A stretch of DNA of 64,000 nt from Bacillota bacterium (GTDB lineage Bacteria > Bacillota_A > Clostridia > Christensenellales > Aristaeellaceae). This document shows positions 44,896 to 53,991 of this stretch, piece after piece; position 1 is the stretch's first letter, and the number at the start of each line of letters is the position of its first letter. A program made the translations under genes and the position numbers. Below the pieces are notes generated by a model, which saw only the letters and a program-made list of their open reading frames with translations, had not been told where the DNA came from and made no database searches. The stretch is from positions 5,648 to 69,647 of the forward strand of contig JAEZSP010000020.1 in NCBI GenBank assembly GCA_023421735.1. Reading direction: 5' to 3'.

Positions 44896-44921
44896 TAAAA
44901 AAGACGGCTTGTGTGCCGTCT
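44896..44921 (-). terminator. Rho-independent terminator after the HEPN/SEC-C island
   Basis: AGACGGC (44902-44908) pairs perfectly with GCCGTCT (44915-44921) around a six-base loop. TTTTTT follows on the minus strand. It separates the cargo gene ending at 45047 from the large helicase-methyltransferase gene. Confidence 0.8.
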
Positions 44922-45046
44922 AGGTAATTAGTTAATTACATGGATTTTTGGACTGTTCTCAAATTAGCGAGATTCGCTAGTTATAAACGCTAAGTGAAAT
45001 TCGCATTTTTTATAAAAAGCAGGAGGATTCCCATAAGTTTCTTGCT

Positions 45047-46711
45047 TTATTTCCCACAACATTTTTTATATTTTAATCCACTACCACATGTGCAAGGGTC
45101 ATTTCTACCTGTTTTTACAACTTGCCTTGTAATGTATTTTCCCTGTCTCCAAGCAATATATGTATTTTCTATTTTTTCATGATGAAAAGAGTTCCAAAGT
45201 CCTTTTGGCAAGCCACCATCTTCCAAAGAAGTAATTCCGTCAATATTGTAGTCAACAAAGCATACAAAATTTTCATTGTTGGGATAAAGCCCTTTGCTCT
45301 TTCGCTCATCATTTTTATAAACATTAATGTATATGGAATCAGCAGCCACATCACCATATTTGTGATACATGGTAGGTGATGGGGGATTTTTTACTGTTTT
45401 TAACCATTCAACAGCTTGATTCACAATTGTTAAGATTTCTTGTTTTTCAGTTATTTCACCAATATACAGAGCTGCTCTTAATCGTTTGCGGTGCTCATTA
45501 CTTGCCTCTTGCACGTTGTTGATTTTAAAAGTTTTGGAGTTGTAGTTAGGAAAGCAAAAGTATTTGATTTCGTTTAAATCAACTTCTTCGGTTGATGGCT
45601 CAAATATAACAACGTCTTGTCTTTCGATGGCTTCGGATAGAACAACATCAAAAGATTTTGTCCAGTTGGTCATGTCCAAGACTTCTTGATTTATGTATCG
45701 CACCCAACCATTCATCATCCGTGGGTTACTGAAGTTAAACATATATTGCTCATAATCGTCATGCTTATCAAACACCATAATAGAAAGCAATGAAGCAATT
45801 TGAGCAATGTATGTGCGGTCAGTATTCTCTATTTCAATTTCAACATTTAACTGCTTTAAATTACCTGTATCACTTATACTTTGGCAGCAAATTCCGGGGA
45901 AACTAAAACGCATAGCAAGAAGAGCAAAGGATACGTACTCTTTCTTCGACTCATCAATTTTCAATAATACCATGTGATTATTTATAAACACTGCGAGTGA
46001 TAGGAGTACGGCACTAACCGAATCATATGTAGCATCAATTATTTTATCAAATTCGTATGTATCCATTTCTTTACATTTCAAAATATTATTTTCTACGTAG
46101 AAGAAGCATATCTGATCACTGGGAGTCTTTTTCATTAACATCTTGCCATGATTAATAGCATTTCTTAGATTGACATCAACGTTTTTTACAATCTCGCTGT
46201 AACCGTTTGAATTTATTACGTTGATTAATTGACCAAGCGTGTTTTGCGTAGAATAGTCTTTTCCAACTCCTTTTCCTGTTAAGGTAGCTATAACTCTTAA
46301 AAAATTGGATAAACAACTTTCTAACAAGGCTGTGTAAGTAGGCAATCTGTACAGTCTTGTTTTTATTTCTTGCGTAAGGTTGAAATTTCTTAAGTCTAAA
46401 ATAACATCAGATAATTGGCAATACGAGTTGTAGCCCATTAGAAAATAACTAAAGATGGATTCATCAATTTCAAGCTGATCTTCATAGCTCTGAAAAAGTG
46501 ATTCGAGTAATGAAGATGTTTGATTATAAACATCTTCATTCCAATAAGAACAAGGATCAGTATAGAGTATTTTATGAAAAATGAATTGAAATTCTTTACT
46601 GATCTTTGTCACAGAAGGGTCAATATGTTTTTGAACTTCTTTTAGTAATGTCGCAGTGTCAAACTGGCCATAATATTTTGATTTACAATACGAAATGGTA
46701 TTTATAATCAT
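45047..46711 (-). CDS. HEPN-motif protein with C-terminal SEC-C zinc motif
   Basis: The 554-residue, AT-rich gene encodes a helical N-terminal half with VNLRNAINHGKML at about 180-190, which fits the R-x4-H motif of HEPN ribonucleases. The final 20 residues are a SEC-C metal-binding motif (NDPCTCGSGLKYKKCCG). HEPN proteins are frequent toxins or abortive-infection effectors, and SEC-C tags are common on conflict proteins. GGGGG lies just before the ATG. It stands alone between ICE modules with a terminator after it, like an inserted cargo gene. Family naming beyond the two motifs is not possible by eye. Confidence 0.65.
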   Translation of the reverse strand: MIINTISYCKSKYYGQFDTATLLKEVQKHIDPSVTKISKEFQFIFHKILYTDPCSYWNEDVYNQTSSLLESLFQSYEDQLEIDESIFSYFLMGYNSYCQLSDVILDLRNFNLTQEIKTRLYRLPTYTALLESCLSNFLRVIATLTGKGVGKDYSTQNTLGQLINVINSNGYSEIVKNVDVNLRNAINHGKMLMKKTPSDQICFFYVENNILKCKEMDTYEFDKIIDATYDSVSAVLLSLAVFINNHMVLLKIDESKKEYVSFALLAMRFSFPGICCQSISDTGNLKQLNVEIEIENTDRTYIAQIASLLSIMVFDKHDDYEQYMFNFSNPRMMNGWVRYINQEVLDMTNWTKSFDVVLSEAIERQDVVIFEPSTEEVDLNEIKYFCFPNYNSKTFKINNVQEASNEHRKRLRAALYIGEITEKQEILTIVNQAVEWLKTVKNPPSPTMYHKYGDVAADSIYINVYKNDERKSKGLYPNNENFVCFVDYNIDGITSLEDGGLPKGLWNSFHHEKIENTYIAWRQGKYITRQVVKTGRNDPCTCGSGLKYKKCCGK

Positions 46712-46901
46712 TACCCCCTTTATGAAATACGTGGGTATTAGGGTTCAACTTCACATAAATTATAGAATCATGATTTCATCGCAGATTATTATTTCGACAA
46801 ATATATCCAATATTCCTTGATAGAATAGTGCGACAGAGACAGAAAGCTCTGCCTCTATCGCATTGACAATATTGATTCCGTCACATAATATAATCGACTC
46901 C

Positions 46902-47162
46902 TCACTTTATCCTGTATCGATTTGAAAGCCTGCCTCCATCATCTGAAAATCGGGGAGCAATATCAATCATGTCCATGCGCTTTAGTCGTTGAAGGCTTTT
47001 TCTCGTTGCAGAGTGCGAAAGACCGATATTTTTTCCTAGCTGCTTCACTGATATGGCGATATTATGCCCATTTGATTTGTCCAGTAGATAGAAATATATG
47101 AGCTTTGCGGCTGGGGGAACAGTTAGCCCCGCACATAACTTGTATCTTGCCAAGTCGTTCAT
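46902..47162 (-). CDS. Winged-helix regulator (replication/transfer gene cluster)
   Basis: The 86-residue protein has a winged-helix: TVPPAAKLIYFYLLDKSNG, then AISVKQLGKNIGLSHSATRK-SLQRLKRMDMID. This resembles the helix-turn-helix of small replication or regulatory proteins of Firmicutes elements. The ATG at 47162 follows GGAGG, inside the end region of the preceding gene, so the two are coupled. Confidence 0.75.
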   Translation of the reverse strand: MNDLARYKLCAGLTVPPAAKLIYFYLLDKSNGHNIAISVKQLGKNIGLSHSATRKSLQRLKRMDMIDIAPRFSDDGGRLSNRYRIK

Positions 47163-47172
47163 TTTCTCCTCC

Positions 47173-47658
47173 TTACCTTTCTGGCTGGTCTTTTTTCTTC
47201 TTTGGGGATAGCGGCGTTCTATCACCATCACCTTTTTCTTGAATCCTTTGCTTCACATTGTTGTAGCAGTAAATATAGAAGTTGTAGTCTCCCTGATGGG
47301 GAAAGCAACGGATGTAAAATTGATATTGTCCGGACTGAGTACGAAAGCCGTATACTTTCAAATCCCATGAGCTATTAATCCTAGCCTCCGGGCGGCTATT
47401 GCAGTAAGCCAACATGCTGCCCCGATCCTTCAAAAGTCCCTGCTCCCGAAGTTCTCTAACAAACACATCAAACGCATCCCTGAAATCCTGCGTTTTCAGC
47501 TCGCTCAAATGATCCCACCAGGTCGTCCAAAATTCCTTGCCGCTTTGCCCAAAGTCGCCCCGGAGATGGCCGATGCAGCCAAACTCCTTGTCTCTTTCTT
47601 CGTTTGAGTAGAACAGCAAGCTTTCATCTGGAGTTGCAGCGCTGATTTCAAAAACCAT
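47173..47658 (-). CDS. Conserved ICE hypothetical protein
   Basis: The product of about 161 residues has GCIGHLRGDFGQSGKEFWTT, then W-DHLSELKTQDFRDAFDVFV and a long stretch of YGFRTQSGQYQFYIRCFP. I know this as a common small gene of clostridial elements but know no function. The start at 47658 follows AAAGGTG. The C-terminus is Lys/Pro rich. It overlaps the ribosome-site region of the 46902 gene. Confidence 0.7.
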   Translation of the reverse strand: MVFEISAATPDESLLFYSNEERDKEFGCIGHLRGDFGQSGKEFWTTWWDHLSELKTQDFRDAFDVFVRELREQGLLKDRGSMLAYCNSRPEARINSSWDLKVYGFRTQSGQYQFYIRCFPHQGDYNFYIYCYNNVKQRIQEKGDGDRTPLSPKKKKDQPER

Positions 47659-47778
47659 TTTGTCACCTTTACCTTTCCGGCTCATTCCGTGTTTTGTTCT
47701 GCAGTTTCTCACAAGCCTATTTCAATTCTTTCTTAGATAAAGAAGGGACGGGCGCGCCGCCCCTTTGCCGATCCATGT

Positions 47779-47865
47779 TCATTTCGCTCTGCGCTTTTTG
47801 ATCTGAAAGTATACCAGCGCACCCACGATAAACAGACAAAGTGCCACAGTAATAAGGATCTTCAT
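47779..47865 (-). CDS. 28-residue single-pass membrane peptide
   Basis: ATG at 47865 follows AAGGAGG, and the frame ends with TGA at 47779. The product is MKILITVALCLFIVGALVYF followed by QIKKRRAK: one membrane helix and a basic tail. It lies 16 bases after the prepilin peptidase stop, so it is probably the last gene of the pilus operon. Confidence 0.7.
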   Translation of the reverse strand: MKILITVALCLFIVGALVYFQIKKRRAK

Positions 47866-47881
47866 CTTGCTTAATCCTCCT

Positions 47882-48340
47882 TTATAATTGAAATAAAACG
47901 TACAGCAATTGGAGCAATACAACACCAATTGCGCCAAAAGCCAGTACCGGGGCGAGTGGAATTGTGCCCTTAAAGTTTTTGGTTTTGATTTGGGATCGAA
48001 TCATAAGAATGGCGAGCAAAGGAACCATCAGGGCAAATGCAATCACGGCATTTAACAGCCCCAAGTACAAACCGATTGCCATGACAAGCTTGACGTCGCC
48101 CGCACCCATATGGCCTCTCAACCAAGCTAAGAAAAAAGGAACAGCCATAACCATTCCCGCAGGATATGTCCACCATGGGATTCCGGCCAGTGCCATGAGT
48201 ACGACGTGTGCAATTCCAAGGCACAGAAGCAGAATAACTGTCATGTTGGAAACAATGCGCTTCCGTATGTCCGTGTAGCTGCACCATAAAAGGAAGGCAA
48301 TAAAAAAAGCATCCATTAGGATGCCAAGGATAGAGTTCAT
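47882..48340 (-). CDS. A24-family prepilin peptidase (CpaA/TadV-like)
   Basis: The 152-residue protein has five to six membrane segments and the two catalytic aspartates of A24 peptidases: one in CSYTDIRKRIVSN (about 25) and one in GHMGAGDVKLVMAIGL (G-x-G-D motif, about 82). It cleaves the leader of Flp-type prepilins. It lacks an N-methylation domain, as in the short CpaA/TadV type. GAGG precedes the ATG. It follows the CARDB-protein gene by six bases. Confidence 0.9.
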   Translation of the reverse strand: MNSILGILMDAFFIAFLLWCSYTDIRKRIVSNMTVILLLCLGIAHVVLMALAGIPWWTYPAGMVMAVPFFLAWLRGHMGAGDVKLVMAIGLYLGLLNAVIAFALMVPLLAILMIRSQIKTKNFKGTIPLAPVLAFGAIGVVLLQLLYVLFQL

Positions 48341-48346
48341 ATTCAG

Positions 48347-50917
48347 TTACCTCTTGATCGTTGTGATCCTGTCATACATATCGCCCTCAATGGTGAGCGT
48401 GTCGGTTTTGTGTTCATAGAGCTGTCCTACCGGCGACCACGCATAAAACGCTTGCACCCACGCCGTATAACTCGCATCAGGGTACCACAGCGGCGTATAA
48501 TGCAATCGGCTTCCTGTCGCTGAATGCGGATAGACGGCAAGCTGCCAAGTCATCATCTTGTCTCCGGCGTTACCTGTTGCAATCTCCAAGCTATCCCTGA
48601 CATTCTGCCAGCCAGCGATCTGCCCATACGCACTTTCGGGATACCGCACCCAAACCATTTGCGCACCAACAAGCTTTTCGGGATGATCATAGTTGGTGGT
48701 TAATGTGGTCGTGCACTGAACGCCGAATCCAAAGCCCGACTCCATCTGACGCGGCATATCGGCATAAGCGATACGGCTGTCCGGCGCAATAGCGAACGTG
48801 GTGGTCAAACGGGCATAGAAGGTCTTTGTGTTGTAGCTGCCGTTTTCCAGTCGAACCTCTTGCCATGTATGGTAGGAGGATGATGTCGCGGTTGGCGGGT
48901 TGGTCAGCCCATACTCGTCATCACGCTGCTCCATTTCGCTGCTGTCGGGGTCGGCCACAATACTGTCCGGAATAGCCATCACCTGAATGTTCTTTGTCAG
49001 CGTGTTGTTGCCCTCGTCAGTCTCGTTTAAAGCGCCATTTGGGTCTGCGATGATTTCTACGGCGTAGCTTCCGGCTTTGGGTACTGTGATTCTGAATACC
49101 GCAAGGTTGCTGCCGTTTCCGGCAATAGGAATGCTTTCTGTATAGAACGTGCCGCCAATCGATAGCTTCATGATGACGGACGGAACAGGCTGAGCCGTCC
49201 GATTTCGCACTGATGCCGACACCGTGACCTCCATGCCAACGTACCAGTCGGTAATCGTGGATTCCACGATCTCTATATCCGGCCTAAGTGCGTTGATAGA
49301 TAGCGTCACTGTTTTGCTATTGTTGCTCTCGTTGCTCTCCGCAACCAGATTATTGGGATCGACCATTGCCGTCATGGTGATGCTCTGCGCGTTTAATGAT
49401 GTGGGCGCTGTGGAGGTAAACGTAACCGTCTGGCTGACTCCTGCACTCATTGCGGATAGATTTGTGGTGAAGGTTCCAATGCCCGATACGGTCAGCTGAA
49501 CCGTCGTGGCAGCTGCCGCGCTTGCCCCTATATTGTTCACCGTCCCTGTGATGGTCATCGTATCACCGGCTTCATACATCGCCTTGTTTCCGGTTAGTGC
49601 CGTCACCGTCAGGTCTGGCAAAGGCGGGATATAGGCCAGCACCTTGAAGGAAGCCGCGCGGGTATTGTTGCCCTCGTTGCTCTCGGGTATTGCGCCGGTC
49701 GAATCCGCTGCCGCCGTTATGCTTATGGTCTTATCCGACGCATACCGGCCAGCCGTGTACGAGAAAGTGATACTCGTGCTTCCTCCTGCCGCCAGTGAAG
49801 ATACATATTTCGTCTGTGTCGTGAGATCGGCAGAGGTCAGCGCCACATAGAAACCACTCGCGGAGCGAAGACCTTGGTTCATAACCGTTGCTGTAACCGT
49901 GACCGTTTCATCGGCATTGTAGACGGTTTTATTTGTGTTCAGCGCCGTGACTGTCAAATCGGCATAGATCTGCGGCGTGCCAAAAGCTACTACGACTGTC
50001 TTTGCCTCGTTGTATTCGGCAGACTTGGCGACAATCACGCGCTGAAGGCTACTGGAGTTCGGCGAATAGGCAAACATATTACTTCTCAGCCGGTTGTCGC
50101 GGCCAATTGCAGATATGCTGAATGACCGGTTGGCATTGGCTTCGTTGAGCGGTATCCATATGGTCAGCGCATCACCAGACTGCCCCGTATAGCCGGACAC
50201 GCTTGAGCCTGCTGGAAGGCCGGAAGTATTCAGAGAGTATCCGCCGTTCATATTCGCCAGCCAAACTGACGCAGTGCCGACGAAATAATTGCCGCTGATG
50301 GACATGGAGGGCGCGGAAAGCGCGATGTCATGCGGCATCAGACCCTGCGCACGTGCCTGAATCAGCAGCTCTATCGAAAACTGAAGCACGCTTATGTATC
50401 CTGATCTTGCTCTGATCTTGCTGGCAATCTGTCCGCCGGCCGCATAGCTGCGGAGCTGCGCATCGGAATAAGCGCCGAGATTGGTGAAGTTGTATTGTCC
50501 GCTTTCGCCGTTTTCCGAGAGCCAAAACCGGATGGCGTTGGCGGTGGCATATCGTGCTGCCGTCGCAGTCAAACCACCCGTCGCATATGGGTAACCGTTT
50601 TCGAGGATAATACGAAGCCCCGTCTGCACGCGCGCCGAATAGCTGTCCAAAATGTCAGAGTCGCTGTAGGCGGCATTGCTTGGGCTGCTTTTGCTGTGCT
50701 GAAGACAGTAGGCCACCTGTTCCGGTGAGCTTCCGGCAACGTAATGCTCCGGTGTATCAAGGCTTTTCCAGCCGCTGCCGCCGTTGTAGTCAAACATATC
50801 CGTGACGCTGCGCGAGCTGACATTCACGGCCAGCGTCGTGGACATAAACAGCAGAGATGTCATCAGCACGACCAGCGTAGCGGATATGATAATGGCGATT
50901 CTTCTTTTCTTTTTCAA
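48347..50917 (-). CDS. Large secreted protein with thioester-like domain and CARDB repeats
   Basis: Start is a TTG at 50917 after AAAGGAG; a longer frame has no site. The protein of about 856 residues has a basic signal segment (KKKRRIAIIISATLVVLMTS), then a domain like the thioester domain of Gram-positive adhesins: VAYCLQHSKSSP (about 70) and ATANAIRFWLSE (about 125). Three CARDB-type repeats follow (about 312, 434 and 545; each begins with a PDLTVTAL-like strand and has ETVTVTATVMNQG-like strands). The C-terminus is a beta domain without an LPxTG motif. It is probably a surface or pilus-tip adhesin that helps mating contact. Confidence 0.75.
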   Translation of the reverse strand: MKKKRRIAIIISATLVVLMTSLLFMSTTLAVNVSSRSVTDMFDYNGGSGWKSLDTPEHYVAGSSPEQVAYCLQHSKSSPSNAAYSDSDILDSYSARVQTGLRIILENGYPYATGGLTATAARYATANAIRFWLSENGESGQYNFTNLGAYSDAQLRSYAAGGQIASKIRARSGYISVLQFSIELLIQARAQGLMPHDIALSAPSMSISGNYFVGTASVWLANMNGGYSLNTSGLPAGSSVSGYTGQSGDALTIWIPLNEANANRSFSISAIGRDNRLRSNMFAYSPNSSSLQRVIVAKSAEYNEAKTVVVAFGTPQIYADLTVTALNTNKTVYNADETVTVTATVMNQGLRSASGFYVALTSADLTTQTKYVSSLAAGGSTSITFSYTAGRYASDKTISITAAADSTGAIPESNEGNNTRAASFKVLAYIPPLPDLTVTALTGNKAMYEAGDTMTITGTVNNIGASAAAATTVQLTVSGIGTFTTNLSAMSAGVSQTVTFTSTAPTSLNAQSITMTAMVDPNNLVAESNESNNSKTVTLSINALRPDIEIVESTITDWYVGMEVTVSASVRNRTAQPVPSVIMKLSIGGTFYTESIPIAGNGSNLAVFRITVPKAGSYAVEIIADPNGALNETDEGNNTLTKNIQVMAIPDSIVADPDSSEMEQRDDEYGLTNPPTATSSSYHTWQEVRLENGSYNTKTFYARLTTTFAIAPDSRIAYADMPRQMESGFGFGVQCTTTLTTNYDHPEKLVGAQMVWVRYPESAYGQIAGWQNVRDSLEIATGNAGDKMMTWQLAVYPHSATGSRLHYTPLWYPDASYTAWVQAFYAWSPVGQLYEHKTDTLTIEGDMYDRITTIKR

Positions 50918-50933
50918 CAGATTCTCCTTTCCG

Positions 50934-51398
50934 TCACCCGATATACAGCACCGATGACCGCACATTCATGGGGATACTGACCTTGCTGATGTCGCCAATC
51001 TCCCATGGGATGGGAATCACCATCGTCGCGCTGATGCTTACCGTCTTGCCGTCAACAACGACGGACATATCCTCAAGACCGTATACGGCTTTTCCGTCTT
51101 CATACCGGTTCCAGCATCCGTCCTCCAGTGTCCAGCCAGTATCGGTTAAGCTCGCATAGAACGATTCCTCAGCAGTGTCAGCCGGTACATCCAGTATCAG
51201 ATCTCGCACATTGGCGTTAAGCATGTTCTTATCCACGGTGATGGTCGCCGCACGCTGCACCTCGGCTTCGCAAGCCTGATATTTGGCATACACGGTCACG
51301 CCCGCATAAGCCACGGCAGACAATGTGATAAGAATCAATATGAGAAAAACCATCCATAAGAGTGAGCTGCCGGTATCGTCTCTCCAAAAACGCTTCAT
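50934..51398 (-). CDS. TadE-like pseudopilin
   Basis: The 154-residue protein starts MKRFWRDDTGSSLLWMVFLI, a short basic leader with D-x-G-S-S before one membrane helix, typical of TadE/minor pilins. The rest is an extracellular domain. GGAGG lies ten bases before the ATG at 51398; an in-frame TTG at 51404 is an alternative. It overlaps the preceding DUF4320-type gene by four bases. Confidence 0.8.
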   Translation of the reverse strand: MKRFWRDDTGSSLLWMVFLILILITLSAVAYAGVTVYAKYQACEAEVQRAATITVDKNMLNANVRDLILDVPADTAEESFYASLTDTGWTLEDGCWNRYEDGKAVYGLEDMSVVVDGKTVSISATMVIPIPWEIGDISKVSIPMNVRSSVLYIG

Positions 51399-51820
51399 TT
51401 CCAATACACCTCCGAAATGCCGCGCGTGGTAGCGGTAATCTGCACATTAATCACAACAGGCTCACCCAGTGCTGGCCGCAGAATGACGATAGGGACGGTT
51501 TTCGTCATCGTAACGGTAAACGGCTCTTTAAGCTGAATGGTCTTTGCAGCAGCATCCTGCCATTCCGCTTTAACATCCACTCTGTCCGGCACAAGAAAGT
51601 CTCCGTCTGCTGTCATGGATTCCAGCGTCTCGTCGTCTGCCTTGCCGTAAAGCTCGATGGTTCGGGCCGTATACTGTACCGTCTGATTCAGCGATTGCTG
51701 GGCTGTGAATATGGGGTAAAGCGCCAGCAAAGACGCCATGAATACAAAAATGATCAGCATGGTGATGGCGACATCGATATAGCCTTCTGCTGTTTGATCA
51801 CGTATGAATTTGCGTTTCAT
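51395..51820 (-). CDS. DUF4320 / TadE-like minor pilin
   Basis: The 141-residue protein has the leader MKRKFIRDQTAEGYIDVAIT with a pilin-like helix (MLIIFVFMASLLALYPIF) directly after, and an extracellular beta domain. The A-E-G-Y-I-D motif is shared with the Flp-like pilin downstream (AEGFLDVA), suggesting the same peptidase acts on both. AGGAGG precedes the ATG. Confidence 0.82.
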   Translation of the reverse strand: MKRKFIRDQTAEGYIDVAITMLIIFVFMASLLALYPIFTAQQSLNQTVQYTARTIELYGKADDETLESMTADGDFLVPDRVDVKAEWQDAAAKTIQLKEPFTVTMTKTVPIVILRPALGEPVVINVQITATTRGISEVYWK

Positions 51821-51843
51821 ATTCTCCTCCTTTTGTTATGGCA

Positions 51844-51863
51844 GGGCTGCCTTTCGGCAGCCC
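51844..51863 (-). other. GAAA-tetraloop hairpin after the Flp-like pilin gene
   Basis: GGGCTGCC (51844-51851) and GGCAGCCC (51856-51863) form a perfect eight-base stem. On the minus-strand RNA the loop is GAAA, a stable GNRA tetraloop. There is no T-run. It lies 15 bases after the pilin stop and probably stabilises the pilin mRNA or limits readthrough. Confidence 0.7.
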
Positions 51864-51878
51864 ACACCACATTGTCGC

Positions 51879-52082
51879 TTACGGCAGCACGTTCACACCG
51901 GTCAATTCGCCGCTAATTTTGTCGATCAGGTTTTGGAACAGATCGGGCATAGCCGCATTCAGGATGAGCAGAATCGCCGCACCGATGACCACAACGATCA
52001 GAATCTTCATGGCGACATCCAGAAAGCCCTCCGCCTTCTTCTCCGAGATAAAACGTTTGACAGTTTTCTTGATTTTCAGCAT
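51879..52082 (-). CDS. Flp-like major pilin (DUF6133 type)
   Basis: The 67-residue protein has a short basic leader (LKIKKTVKRFISEKKAEG), then a membrane helix FLDVAMKILIVVVIGAAILL and a short tail. Length and layout match Flp-type pilins; the A-E-G-F site would be cut by the A24 peptidase. A ribosome site of AAAGGAAG precedes it. It is the likely main fibre subunit. Confidence 0.82.
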   Translation of the reverse strand: MLKIKKTVKRFISEKKAEGFLDVAMKILIVVVIGAAILLILNAAMPDLFQNLIDKISGELTGVNVLP

Positions 52083-52201
52083 ACAGTGTACTTCCTTTCA
52101 ATTTTTGTTTAGTTGAGGTGTTTATTAAAAACCCGCTTATCGCGGACAACAAAAACAGCAGCCCTCCTTTCCGCGCTGCCGCTAAAAGCGAATTTTATGG
52201 C

Positions 52202-53080
52202 TTAAAACCCGACGCACTGCAGGTTATTGATAATGAGGATTACAAGGGGAACCATGAAGAGGAATATGAGCAGCATCGTCAATATGAACGATGCCGCCTT
52301 GATGCGACCGGGGCGCTTCTCCATTAGCCTTCGAAGCGACTCGCGTTCTTTTGTTCGCATGTCTTGCTCCAGCACCAAAAGGCTGGTTTGCTGGTCAACG
52401 CCCTGATGCACACCGCACAGCACCGCGCACAGCGCTGAAAATGATGGAATACCCAGCCGTGCGTCCATGCTACGCAGCGCCGTTTCGGGATTGCCGGTTT
52501 TCATGTCGAGTATCAGCCGGTCAAGCTCCATACCCAGCGCTTTGCCTGCCACTTCCCTGTACTTTTCGAAGAACGATATCAGGTCGCGGCTGTCCTGCAG
52601 CGAATAGATCAGCGTTTCCATCAGTCGGGGCAGCTCGGCCTCGATCTTGCGGTTTTGTGCCTCTACCTTTTTTCGTATTGTTTGGGTTGTCTGAAAATAG
52701 GCCAGCACCGATATGACTGCAGTCAGCAGCGCCAGAACCGGAATTCCAATAGGTATGAACACTGCTCCGATCAGTGCCAGCAATAACGATCTCGCTTTTG
52801 CTTGCGAGAGGAAATCCTCTGGCTGCTGCGCAATATGCAGCCGTGCGAAATCCGCTTCCAGCCGTTTCTTTCTGTATTCGCTCATGGGGAATAGCTTTGA
52901 GAGAAGCCTTGCCAAAGGCAGCAGCACATCTTGAAATCGCTGCGACAAGCTCCGCTTTCCGTGAATGTTCTGTATCGCTTGGATGGATTGACCGGACGGG
53001 ATAGCGAATACTTCCTGAGCTATACGATAAAACCCCAGCGACAGCAGCAAAGCAGATAGCAAATAAAGAATTAGCGTCAC
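52202..53080 (-). CDS. TadC-like pilus assembly membrane protein
   Basis: The 292-residue protein has the T2SSF-like layout: an N-terminal helix, two central membrane segments (ARSLLLALIGAVFIPIGIPV; LALLTAVISVLAYFQTT), the cytoplasmic LPRLMETLIYSLQDSRDLISF segment, and a C-terminal membrane helix (FILTMLLIFLFMVPLVILII). It forms the platform of the Flp pilus with TadB. Its start overlaps the TadB stop by four bases. Confidence 0.88.
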   Translation of the reverse strand: MTLILYLLSALLLSLGFYRIAQEVFAIPSGQSIQAIQNIHGKRSLSQRFQDVLLPLARLLSKLFPMSEYRKKRLEADFARLHIAQQPEDFLSQAKARSLLLALIGAVFIPIGIPVLALLTAVISVLAYFQTTQTIRKKVEAQNRKIEAELPRLMETLIYSLQDSRDLISFFEKYREVAGKALGMELDRLILDMKTGNPETALRSMDARLGIPSFSALCAVLCGVHQGVDQQTSLLVLEQDMRTKERESLRRLMEKRPGRIKAASFILTMLLIFLFMVPLVILIINNLQCVGF

Positions 53081-53991
53081 CTCTTTTCACCGCCTTCCAC
53101 AGGTCGGTACAGCTGCGCGACCCAGACCGCCGTTGCGAGCACCGCAGCCAGCACCACAGCCAACGTGATTTTACCGGCCAATGTGGTGGTCAGCATGCTG
53201 TACCAGTCGGGCATCATCGCGCCCATCAGCGGGATGGCTCCGAGCACGATCATCACCGTGACAATGTAGTCGCCGAGCTGCTTTCGAATCACGGTGTCTG
53301 TTTCCATCTGAACACGCCGCATTTCACCGAGCCTTCCCACGATACCGGGCAGTGCGTATCTGAGCTGCCTGTCTCGCTGGCACTGAATCAGCACGTCACA
53401 CCAATCACGCCAGTACCGGTTGTCTATCCGTTCGCGCAAACGGTGGATTGCTTTGACCATATCAGAGTCAACTAATTGGGTTTCGATATAGAACTGGCGG
53501 AACACGCCATCCAACGGAGAAGGGAGCAGATGCAAACTGCTTTGTACCGCGCCGATCAGATCGCCCGATGCCGCATAGCTGTTGGTGACTGTGCCCATCG
53601 CGTTTTCCAGCTTTTCATCGAGGCTTCGTATATAATCGCCGGTGCGGATGCGAATCACAATCAGCGGTGAGCACCCTAACCCACCGGCCAACACTAGGGC
53701 CGCGAGGACGTTATCAAGTGCGAGTCCAATCAGCAGTCCGAGCAGCGCCAGTATGGCAACCGCCCATCGGTATGAGGCGACCTGTCCGCTCATGCCCGCA
53801 GCCGTCAGCATCTCTTTGGCGCTGTCCAACGTTGCCTCCAGCTTCCCTTTTGGTTTACCGGTAATGCGCCGTATGCGCTTCTTTTTCTCACGCAGATTGT
53901 GAAGGGGCTTTGCAATCTCAGACAGGCGAATCTTGAACAACAAGAACAAGCCTACCATGATCAGAAGAGCGCATAGGATTTGAATCGTCAT
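53077..53991 (-). CDS. TadB-like pilus assembly membrane protein
   Basis: The 304-residue protein has an N-terminal helix (ILCALLIMVGLFLLF), a central membrane pair (WAVAILALLGLLIGLALDNV), the conserved T2SSF segment with ENAMGTVTNSYAASGDLIGA and a C-terminal pair of helices. It pairs with TadC as the inner-membrane platform. It overlaps both neighbours by four bases. Confidence 0.88.
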   Translation of the reverse strand: MTIQILCALLIMVGLFLLFKIRLSEIAKPLHNLREKKKRIRRITGKPKGKLEATLDSAKEMLTAAGMSGQVASYRWAVAILALLGLLIGLALDNVLAALVLAGGLGCSPLIVIRIRTGDYIRSLDEKLENAMGTVTNSYAASGDLIGAVQSSLHLLPSPLDGVFRQFYIETQLVDSDMVKAIHRLRERIDNRYWRDWCDVLIQCQRDRQLRYALPGIVGRLGEMRRVQMETDTVIRKQLGDYIVTVMIVLGAIPLMGAMMPDWYSMLTTTLAGKITLAVVLAAVLATAVWVAQLYRPVEGGEKR

